DNA of 32,747 nucleotides, from assembly GCA_019449555.1 (NCBI GenBank), contig JAGRPN010000243.1, forward strand, positions 1-32,747, in the 5' to 3' direction. Position 1 is the first letter of the stretch. Every line of letters starts with the position of its first letter. The DNA comes from Ramlibacter sp. (lineage in GTDB: Bacteria > Pseudomonadota > Gammaproteobacteria > Burkholderiales > Burkholderiaceae_C). Both the position numbers and the translations under genes were made by a program. Of the stretch, positions 26,690-32,747 are shown piece after piece. The notes beneath the pieces were generated by a model, which made no database searches, was not told the origin of the DNA, and was given only the letters and a program-made list of their open reading frames with translations.

Positions 26690-26959
26690 GTTGCGCAGCC
26701 GTCGTGAAGACGCGCGTGCGCGGCAGGTAAACGCGCTCGGGCGAAATCGCGGCCTGCCAGAGGTGCGCCCCGGAAATCGGCTCGTCGATGCCTGCTCGAA
26801 TTTGACCCGCGATCGCCCCACGTTTTCCCGCGTGACATCCTGCCAACGCGCGCGCGCCAAATACCAGCTGAGCAATTTACAGCCCCAGGGCAATCAGCGA
26901 TGATAGGCAGCGGTTTCTCTTACAAAAGTTCGAGTCCCGTTTCACACATTTTTCCGCCC

Positions 26960-27112
26960 ATGGCCGCTGTCGACCCGCTTGTTGCTGAAGCCCCCGCTAT
27001 GGCGCTTCCCGGCTTGGCACGGGCGCTCATCTCGGCCGGCAAGCTCGGGCAGAAATCCGCGGAGGAGATTTCCCGCAAGGCACGCGCCAACCGGAACAGT
27101 TTCATCGCCTAA
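26960..27112 (+). pseudogene. pilB: N-terminal fragment of pilB, ended by an in-frame TAA
   Basis: From ATG 26960 the frame reads MAAVDPLVAEAPAMALPGLA and on through RKARANRNSFIA, a normal PilB N-terminus with the start of the MshEN/T2SSE_N domain. It stops at TAA (27110-27112), codon 51. The same frame continues without a break as QTGSGAVSASVLAHTM into the main PilB body. Ignoring the stop, the total is 578 residues, the usual PilB length. The stop therefore looks like a nonsense change or a sequencing error, not a true gene end. Confidence 0.75.
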
Positions 27113-27130
27113 CAGACCGGATCGGGGGCG

Positions 27131-28696
27131 GTGTCCGCTTCGGTCCTCGCGCACACGATGTCGACCGCATTCGGCGCGCCGCTGCTCGACCTGGATGCGA
27201 TCGACCTGCAGCGCCTGCCGAAGAACTTGCTGGACAACAAGATCTGCCAGGCCTTCCGGGTCGTCGTTCTCAGCAAGCGCAACAACCGCCTGATCGTCGC
27301 GACCGCCGATCCGTCCGACCAGCAGGCAGGCGAGAAGATCAAATTCGCCACCCAGATGGGCGTGGACTGGATCATCGCGGAGTACGACAAGCTGACCAAG
27401 ATGGTCGAGGCGGCCACGGCCAGCACCGCCGAGGCGATGGACAACATCATCGGCGAGGAATTCGAGTTCGACGAATCCTCGATCGAAGCGTCCGCCATCG
27501 ACGACAACGACGCAGCCAGCTCGGAGGTCGAGGACGCACCGGTCGTCAAGTTCCTGCACAAGATGCTGCTGGATGCGTTCAGCATGCGCGCCTCGGACCT
27601 GCATTTCGAGCCTTACGAAACCAATTACCGGGTGCGTTTCCGCATCGACGGCGAATTGCGGGAAATCGCCTCGCCGCCGGTGGCGATCAAGGACAAGCTG
27701 GCGTCGCGCATCAAGGTCATTTCCCGGATGGACATCTCGGAAAAACGCGTGCCGCAGGACGGCAAGATGAAGCTCAAGATCGGCCCGGACCGCGTGATCG
27801 ATTTCCGGGTCAGCACCTTGCCTACGCTCTTCGGCGAGAAGATCGTGATCCGGATCCTGGACCCCAGCAGTGCACGACTGGGGATCGAGGCCCTCGGTTA
27901 CGAAGCGGAGGAAAAGGCCAGGCTGCTGGACGCGGTAAGCCGGCCCTACGGCATGGTCCTCGTCACGGGCCCGACCGGTTCGGGCAAGACGGTGTCGCTG
28001 TACACCTGCCTGAACCTGTTGAACAAGCCGGGCGTGAACATTTCGACAGCGGAAGATCCGTCTGAAATCAACATGCCCGGAGTGAACCAGGTCAATGTCA
28101 ACGAAAAGGCCGGCCTCACCTTCGCGGCGGCGCTCAAATCGTTCCTGCGCCAGGACCCGGACGTGATCATGGTCGGTGAAATCCGCGACCTGGAAACCGC
28201 CGACATCGCGATCAAGGCCGCCCAGACGGGGCACCTGGTGCTGAGCACACTGCACACGAACGACGCGCCGACCACGCTCACGCGCATGCGCAACATGGGC
28301 ATCGCGCCGTTCAACATCGCCTCCAGCGTCATCCTGATCACGGCCCAGCGGCTGGCGCGCCGGCTTTGCCCGACTTGCAAGGTGCCGGCGGACATCCCGC
28401 AGGAAACGCTGGTGGAAGCGGGATTCGCCGAGGAGGACGTCGACGGCAGCTGGACGCCTTACCGGCCGGTGGGCTGTTCCGCATGCAACAATGGCTACAA
28501 GGGGCGGGTCGGCATCTACCAGGTCATGCCGATCAGCGAGGACATCCAGCGCATCATCCTGGCCGACGGCAGCGCGCTGGAAATCGCCAAGCAGGCCGAA
28601 CGCGAAGGGGTCAAGAGCTTGCGGCAGTCCGGGCTCTACAAGGTGAAATTGGGCGTCACTTCGCTCGAAGAGGTGCTGGGCTGCACCAATGCATAA
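27131..28696 (+). CDS. pilB: Type IV pilus assembly ATPase PilB, main body after an internal stop
   Basis: PilB is the hexameric cytoplasmic ATPase that powers pilus extension. From GTG 27131 the protein is 521 residues. It has the rest of the N-terminal domain, the N2 region ASDLHFEPYE, Walker A GPTGSGKT at 280-287, the Asp box AEDPSEINMPGVNQVNVN, Walker B DPDVIMVGEIRD, the His box GHLVLSTLHTNDAPTT, and a zinc tetracysteine (Cys413, 416, 449, 452). The true start is ATG 26960 in the same frame, separated by TAA. Translation could restart at GTG 27131 (GGGGG nearby) but would lack 57 N-terminal residues. The ATPase motifs are intact, so decay, if real, is recent. pilC follows after 23 bp. Confidence 0.9.
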   Translation: MSASVLAHTMSTAFGAPLLDLDAIDLQRLPKNLLDNKICQAFRVVVLSKRNNRLIVATADPSDQQAGEKIKFATQMGVDWIIAEYDKLTKMVEAATASTAEAMDNIIGEEFEFDESSIEASAIDDNDAASSEVEDAPVVKFLHKMLLDAFSMRASDLHFEPYETNYRVRFRIDGELREIASPPVAIKDKLASRIKVISRMDISEKRVPQDGKMKLKIGPDRVIDFRVSTLPTLFGEKIVIRILDPSSARLGIEALGYEAEEKARLLDAVSRPYGMVLVTGPTGSGKTVSLYTCLNLLNKPGVNISTAEDPSEINMPGVNQVNVNEKAGLTFAAALKSFLRQDPDVIMVGEIRDLETADIAIKAAQTGHLVLSTLHTNDAPTTLTRMRNMGIAPFNIASSVILITAQRLARRLCPTCKVPADIPQETLVEAGFAEEDVDGSWTPYRPVGCSACNNGYKGRVGIYQVMPISEDIQRIILADGSALEIAKQAEREGVKSLRQSGLYKVKLGVTSLEEVLGCTNA

Positions 28697-28719
28697 ACAG
28701 CAGTTAGAGGAGTACCCGC

Positions 28720-29934
28720 ATGGCCACGGCCGCAACCAAAGTCACTGAATTCGTGTTCGAGTGGGAGGGGCGCGACCGCAATGGCAAGCAGGTCCGCGGC
28801 GAGACGCGCGCGGCCGGCGAATTCCAGGTCCTGTCCTCGCTGCGCCGGCAGGGCGTCTCTCCCACCAAGGTCAAGAAGCGGCGGATGCGCTCGGGCGCGA
28901 AAATCAAGCCCAAGGACATCGCGATCTTCACGCGGCAACTCGCGACGATGATGAAGGCCGGCGTGCCGCTGCTGCAGGCGTTCGACATCGTGGGCCGGGG
29001 CAACGCCAACGCGAGCGTGACCAAACTGCTCAACGACGTGCGCACCGATGTCGAGACGGGCACTTCGTTGTCCTCGGCTTTCCGCAAGTACCCGCTGTAT
29101 TTCGACAGCCTGTACTGCAACCTGGTTGAAGCCGGCGAGGCGGCGGGTATCCTGGAAGCGCTGCTGGACCGGCTGGCGGTCTACATGGAAAAGACCGAAG
29201 GCATCAAGTCCAAGATCAAGTCGGCGTTGATGTACCCGATTTCGGTCGTCGTGGTCGCCTTCGTGGTGGTGGCGGTCATCATGATCTTCGTGATCCCGGC
29301 CTTCAAGGAAGTGTTCAGCTCGTTCGGCGCAGACCTGCCCGGCCCCACGCTGGTCGTGATCGCCATCAGCGAGTTCTTCGTCAAGTACTGGTGGCTGATC
29401 TTCGGCGGCATCGGCGGCGGCCTGTACTTCTTCATGCAGGCCTGGAAACGCAGCGAGAACATGCAGAAATTCATGGATCGCCTGTTGCTCAAGGTGCCGA
29501 TCTTCGGGCTCCTGATCTACAAGTCGGTGATCGCACGCTGGACGCGTACGCTTTCGACCATGTTCGCGGCCGGCGTGCCGCTGGTGGAAGCGCTCGACTC
29601 GGTCGGCGGAGCCTCCGGCAATTCCGTCTACGCCATGGCCACCGAGAAGATCCAGATGGAGGTCTCCACCGGCACCAGCCTCACGGCGGCCATGCAGAAT
29701 GCGAACGTTTTCCCGACCATGGTGCTGCAGATGTGCGCCATCGGCGAGGAGTCGGGCTCGCTCGACCATATGCTGGGCAAGGCGGCGGATTTCTACGAGG
29801 CCGAGGTGGACGACATGGTGGCCGGACTGTCGAGCCTGATGGAGCCTATCATCATCGTGTTCCTGGGCGGGCTGATCGGCGGCATCGTGATCTCCATGTA
29901 CCTGCCCATCTTCAAGCTCGGGCAGGTCGTGTGA
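28720..29934 (+). CDS. pilC: Type IV pilus inner-membrane platform protein PilC
   Basis: A 404-residue type II secretion F-family protein that anchors the pilus machine in the inner membrane and contacts PilB. It has two homologous T2SSF domains: FTRQLATMMKAGVPLLQAFD (near 70-89) and WTRTLSTMFAAGVPLVEALD (near 270). Three membrane regions follow the usual plan: about 173-193, 208-240, and a C-terminal helix ending YLPIFKLGQVV. GAGGAG precedes ATG 28720. It lies between pilB and pilD and is full length, unlike pilB. Confidence 0.96.
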   Translation: MATAATKVTEFVFEWEGRDRNGKQVRGETRAAGEFQVLSSLRRQGVSPTKVKKRRMRSGAKIKPKDIAIFTRQLATMMKAGVPLLQAFDIVGRGNANASVTKLLNDVRTDVETGTSLSSAFRKYPLYFDSLYCNLVEAGEAAGILEALLDRLAVYMEKTEGIKSKIKSALMYPISVVVVAFVVVAVIMIFVIPAFKEVFSSFGADLPGPTLVVIAISEFFVKYWWLIFGGIGGGLYFFMQAWKRSENMQKFMDRLLLKVPIFGLLIYKSVIARWTRTLSTMFAAGVPLVEALDSVGGASGNSVYAMATEKIQMEVSTGTSLTAAMQNANVFPTMVLQMCAIGEESGSLDHMLGKAADFYEAEVDDMVAGLSSLMEPIIIVFLGGLIGGIVISMYLPIFKLGQVV

Positions 29935-29944
29935 GCGGGCGCTG

Positions 29945-30787
29945 ATGATTGTTTCTCCCATGATCGATGCCGGCGCCGCCGGCATCCTCGGACTGCTCGT
30001 GGGCAGTTTCCTCAACGTGGTGATCTATCGCGTGCCCAAGATCCTCGAGCGGCAGTGGGCGGCCGAATGCGCCGAACTGGCGGGCGGAGCCCCGCAAGAG
30101 GCACCGCCGTTCAACCTGGTCACGCCCCGCTCGCTTTGCCGCCAGTGCGGGCACATGATCCGCTGGTACGAGAACGTGCCGATCCTGAGCTATCTCGTGC
30201 TGCGCGGCAAATGCTCGGCTTGCAGCGCGCCGATCGGACTGCGGTATCCGCTGGTGGAGCTTGCCACCGCGGCGCTATTTTTCTTTTCGATCCTGCATTG
30301 GGGCGCCACCCCGGCGGGAGCCGTCTGGTGCGGCTTTTCCGCCGCGATCGTGGTCCTGGCCCTGATCGACTGGGACACCACCCTGCTGCCGGACGACGTC
30401 ACGCTGCCGCTGCTGTGGGCGGGGCTGATCGCCGCGGCGCTGCGCTGGACGCCCGTCGCGCTGCCGCACGCGCTGTGGGGCGCAGTGGCCGGTTATCTTT
30501 CCTTGTGGCTGGTCTATCACGCCTTCAAGCTGCTGACCGGAAAGGAGGGGATGGGCCATGGCGATTTCAAGCTGTTCGCCGCCCTGGGAGCCTGGTTCGG
30601 CTGGACCGCGCTCGTGCCGATCATCCTGATGGCGTCGGTGATCGGCGCCGCGGTCGGCATCGGGATGAAGCTGTCCAGCGGCTTGCGCGAGGGCGGCTAC
30701 GTGCCGTTCGGCCCGTTCCTGGCCGGGGCGGGACTGACGGCCATGATCTTCGGGCCGGGTTCGATCCTGGCGGCGATCGGGCTCTGA
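29945..30787 (+). CDS. pilD: Prepilin peptidase/N-methyltransferase PilD
   Basis: PilD cleaves the leader of type IV prepilins and pseudopilins and methylates the new N-terminus. The 280-residue membrane protein has the N-terminal block LLVGSFLNVVIYRVP, the cytoplasmic zinc site CRQC/CSAC (Cys65, 68, 90, 93), and two aspartate motifs: DWDTTLLPDD near 142-151 and GHGDFK with Asp207. About eight hydrophobic helices are present. ATG 29945 follows the pilC stop by ten bases. It may also serve a type II secretion system elsewhere in the genome. Confidence 0.96.
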   Translation: MIVSPMIDAGAAGILGLLVGSFLNVVIYRVPKILERQWAAECAELAGGAPQEAPPFNLVTPRSLCRQCGHMIRWYENVPILSYLVLRGKCSACSAPIGLRYPLVELATAALFFFSILHWGATPAGAVWCGFSAAIVVLALIDWDTTLLPDDVTLPLLWAGLIAAALRWTPVALPHALWGAVAGYLSLWLVYHAFKLLTGKEGMGHGDFKLFAALGAWFGWTALVPIILMASVIGAAVGIGMKLSSGLREGGYVPFGPFLAGAGLTAMIFGPGSILAAIGL

Positions 30788-30835
30788 CATGGAAGCGCCG
30801 GACCGATCGACTGTGGCTGGCCCTCGGAGCGCCTG

Positions 30836-31438
30836 ATGGCCATCCGGGTCGGCCTGACGGGCGGCATCGGCAGCGGCAAGAGCACCGTGCTGCAGATGCT
30901 GGCCCAGGCGGGCGCGGCAACCATCGATGCCGACGCGATCTCGCGCGGCACCACCGCGGCGGGCGGGTCGGCGATTGCCGGCATCGCCGAGCGGTTCGGG
31001 AGCGACTTCATCACGCCCGAGGGCGCACTGGATCGCGAGCGCATGCGCGCACATGCCTATGCCAGCCCGGATGCGCGCAGACAGCTGGAGGAGATCATCC
31101 ATCCACTGGTGGGAGAGGAAAGCGCGCGGCAGGTCCACGCTGCGCTGCTGGCCGGCGTGCGATGCATTGTGTTCGATATTCCGCTGCTGGTCGAATCCGG
31201 CCGGTGGCGAGCCCAGGTGGACCGCGTGCTCGTGGTCGACTGCCGGGCGCAGACCCAGGTCGACCGGGTGATTGCGCGCAGCGGCCTGAAGCCCGAGGAC
31301 GTGCGCTCGATCATCGCGGCACAAGCACCCCGCGAATTGCGGTTGGCGGCCGCCGATTACGTGATCTGCAACGAGGGGCTGTCGCTCGACCAACTGCGTG
31401 ACAAGGTGGTACAGACGGCGCGGCGCTTCGGGCTATGA
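30836..31438 (+). CDS. coaE: Dephospho-CoA kinase
   Basis: CoaE phosphorylates the ribose 3'-hydroxyl of dephospho-CoA, the last step of coenzyme A synthesis. The 200-residue protein has the P-loop GGIGSGKS at residues 9-16, DADAISRG near 32-39 and FDIPLLVESG near 115, typical of the family. CGGAG lies a few bases before ATG 30836. It follows pilD by 48 bp, the standard betaproteobacterial neighbour. Its TGA overlaps a potential zapD ATG at 31435. Confidence 0.96.
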   Translation: MAIRVGLTGGIGSGKSTVLQMLAQAGAATIDADAISRGTTAAGGSAIAGIAERFGSDFITPEGALDRERMRAHAYASPDARRQLEEIIHPLVGEESARQVHAALLAGVRCIVFDIPLLVESGRWRAQVDRVLVVDCRAQTQVDRVIARSGLKPEDVRSIIAAQAPRELRLAAADYVICNEGLSLDQLRDKVVQTARRFGL

Positions 31439-31467
31439 TTGGCCGCTTTGCGCAAGAGCCAGTCAGC

Positions 31468-32223
31468 GTGATCCTCTACGAATATCCTTTCAACGAACGT
31501 ATTCGCACCTACCTGCGGCTGGAGCACCTGTTCCGCCGGCTCGGTGAACTGGTGCCGAGATCGCATCCGATCGACCACCACTATGCGCTCGCCACGATCT
31601 TCGAGGTGATGGACGTGGCGGCCCGGGCGGACCTGAAGTCCGACGTGATGAAGGACCTGGACAAGCAAAAGCAATTGCTCAACAGTTATCGCGGCAATCC
31701 CGCGATCGCCGAGACCGTGCTGGATGAAGTCGTCGGCCAGTTGGACCGCTGCTTTTCCACCCTGAACCTCCTGCCCGGCAAGGCCGGCCAGTCGCTCACC
31801 GAAAACGAATGGCTCATGAGCATCCGCAGCCGCGTGGGCATCCCCGGAGGTACCTGCGAGTTCGATTTGCCCGCGTATTACGCCTGGCAGCATCGCGACG
31901 CGCGCAAGCGGCAGGCCGACCTGGAACGCTGGGCCAACACGCTGGCGCCCCTGGTGGAATCGATCCACCTGCTGCTCAAGCTCCTGCGCGACTCCGGCAC
32001 GCCGCAAAAAGTCGTGGCGAGCCATGGCCAGTTGCAGCAAAACCTGCCGCAGGGCCGCGTGTTCCAGCTGCTGCGGCTGCGGCTGGACCCGACGCTCGGG
32101 CTCGTGCCTGAAATCAGCGGCAATCGCCTCATGGTTTCGGTGCGGCTGATGCGCCAGGAGGCCGCCGACCGGCTGCATGCAAGCAACGACAACGCACAGT
32201 TCGAACTCACGCTCTGTTCGTAA
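31468..32223 (+). CDS. zapD: Cell division protein ZapD
   Basis: ZapD (formerly DUF1342) crosslinks FtsZ filaments and strengthens the division ring. The 251-residue protein starts [21 protein letters not shown] after GTG 31468 and contains [51 protein letters not shown] and [16 protein letters not shown], all typical. The track uses ATG 31435, which overlaps the coaE stop (ATGA) and adds 11 residues (MIGRFAQEPVS). That start would be translationally coupled and cannot be excluded, but the shorter form matches the usual family N-terminus. Confidence 0.92.
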   Translation: MILYEYPFNERIRTYLRLEHLFRRLGELVPRSHPIDHHYALATIFEVMDVAARADLKSDVMKDLDKQKQLLNSYRGNPAIAETVLDEVVGQLDRCFSTLNLLPGKAGQSLTENEWLMSIRSRVGIPGGTCEFDLPAYYAWQHRDARKRQADLERWANTLAPLVESIHLLLKLLRDSGTPQKVVASHGQLQQNLPQGRVFQLLRLRLDPTLGLVPEISGNRLMVSVRLMRQEAADRLHASNDNAQFELTLCS

Positions 32224-32233
32224 GGAGTCCGCC

Positions 32234-32428
32234 ATGGGAAAGCCGGACCGACCCGCCGATGCGAAGCCGCGCGTGGTGCGCTGCCCCGCGTGCGGCGGCG
32301 AAAGCATTTACGCGCCGTCCAACGCGTTCCGCCCGTTCTGTTCGGAGCGGTGCAAGAACATGGATCTGGGCGCATGGGCCAGCGAGCATTTCCGCGTGCC
32401 GGAAAAGCCCGAGCGCGAGGAAGATTGA
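32234..32428 (+). CDS. yacG: DNA gyrase inhibitor YacG (zinc-binding)
   Basis: A 64-residue zinc protein that binds GyrB and inhibits gyrase in E. coli. The four zinc cysteines are Cys17, Cys20, Cys36 and Cys40, in CPACGGES and [14 protein letters not shown], and the acidic tail PEREED is normal. AAGGAG stands seven bases before ATG 32234; the track start at 32177 lies inside zapD. coaE-zapD-yacG is a conserved trio. Confidence 0.96.
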   Translation: MGKPDRPADAKPRVVRCPACGGESIYAPSNAFRPFCSERCKNMDLGAWASEHFRVPEKPEREED

Positions 32429-32455
32429 ACACGCGCATCCCCACGGATGCCCGTC

Positions 32456-32747
32456 CTATTTGTGAGTCGGGCCGGCGAAACCCCGCTCCTGCGCGAACCA
32501 CTGGAGGACCGGGATCGTGCCCGGCAGGACCGGACCCACCTGCACGGGCAGGTTCTCCCAGGCGAACGACTGGCCTTCGTGCATGTGCAACTCGCCACGC
32601 CAGTCCAACACCTTGCAGAAATTCAGGCGCACGAGCGCATGGGGATAATCGACCCGCTCCACCCGCCAGTGACGGACGGCTCCGATCGTGATGCCGATCT
32701 CCTCCAGCAGTTCGCGCCGCAGAGCCTGCTCGACGGTATCACCGGAC
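32456..32747 (-). CDS. NUDIX hydrolase, MutT-like (C-terminal part, cut by window edge)
   Basis: The minus-strand frame is open to the right edge, so the N-terminus is missing; the track start at 32662 is internal. The visible part begins SGDTVEQALRRELLEEIGI, the second half of a Nudix box, with glutamates for metal binding. It continues with VRHWRVERVDYPHALVRLNF and ends PGTIPVLQWFAQERG. This matches the MutT/8-oxo-dGTP diphosphatase group that commonly lies next to yacG in Burkholderiales. It converges with yacG, 27 bp apart. Confidence 0.85.
   Translation of the reverse strand, partial: SGDTVEQALRRELLEEIGITIGAVRHWRVERVDYPHALVRLNFCKVLDWRGELHMHEGQSFAWENLPVQVGPVLPGTIPVLQWFAQERGFAGPTHK

Larger units (their letters stand above)
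26562..26959. other. Non-coding interval between tRNA-Pro and pilB
   Basis: About 400 bp without a credible gene. The ORFs on the minus strand are antisense to the tRNA or low-complexity. It holds a short GC hairpin with a T-run (26625-26642), a perfect 15-bp palindrome (26675-26689), and TTCGAGTCCC (26929-26938), which resembles a tRNA T-loop but has no surrounding tRNA fold. The 3' end of a tRNA is a common integration site, but no flanking repeat of the tRNA end was found. Confidence 0.5.

Noticed and set aside
26459-26893. Minus-strand ORF of 144 aa with the string GERIRTSGLYVPNVALYQAKLHP
   Set aside because: That string is the antisense translation of tRNA-Pro, a well-known false protein; the rest is low-complexity and has no ribosome site.
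26485-26959. tRNA-Pro as the attachment site of an integrated element
   Set aside because: No integrase, no duplicated tRNA 3' end and no change of gene content on the right side.
30788-30835. Possible mini-gene between pilD and coaE (ATG at 30789)
   Set aside because: It has no ribosome site of its own and runs into coaE in another frame; nothing recognisable.

Overview
The window is a chromosomal, GC-rich stretch that reads as a betaproteobacterium of the order Burkholderiales, most likely Comamonadaceae (a Ramlibacter/Variovorax-like organism). This is inferred from protein resemblance and from the conserved order pilB-pilC-pilD-coaE-zapD-yacG-mutT and rplU-rpmA-obgE-proB. No phage, plasmid, insertion sequence or CRISPR array is visible. 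Coding density is high and most genes are housekeeping or core metabolism.

Left part (1-5.9 kb). A truncated repeat-containing protein of unknown role is followed by a small membrane protein and a crotonase with the dienoyl-CoA isomerase residues. Facing it is a tightly packed minus-strand group: YaaA (peroxide stress), a 2-oxoglutarate/iron hydroxylase, an alpha/beta hydrolase and QueF (queuosine synthesis). A small membrane protein lies between yaaA and hemA.

Middle (5.9-10.8 kb). hemA, prfA, prmC and grxD run on the plus strand, followed by an orphan Lon-like AAA+ ATPase. This block covers the first step of tetrapyrrole synthesis, release factor 1 and its methyltransferase, and iron-sulfur cluster handling. 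A set of three back-to-back hairpins sits between hemA and prfA.

Peptide uptake block (10.8-18.5 kb, minus strand). A complete Dpp/Opp-type ABC importer (binding protein, two permeases, two ATPases) is translationally coupled to an N-formylglutamate amidohydrolase-like enzyme and an M20 amidohydrolase. The layout suggests import followed by intracellular deacylation of N-acylated amino acids or peptides.

Right-middle (18.6-25.5 kb). A lytic transglycosylase with a Tat-like signal is coupled to proS. rppH diverges from proS and overlaps a CNP1-like secreted protein. The proB, obgE, rpmA and rplU group follows on the minus strand, with several hairpins in its intergenic gaps.

Right part (25.5-32.7 kb). 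ispB and tRNA-Pro(CGG) precede a roughly 400 bp non-coding interval and then the type IV pilus assembly genes. The pilB frame carries an in-frame TAA at codon 51, the most striking anomaly of the window. pilC, pilD, coaE, zapD and yacG follow, and a truncated NUDIX gene enters from the right edge. All gene calls rest on reading the translations; no database search was run.
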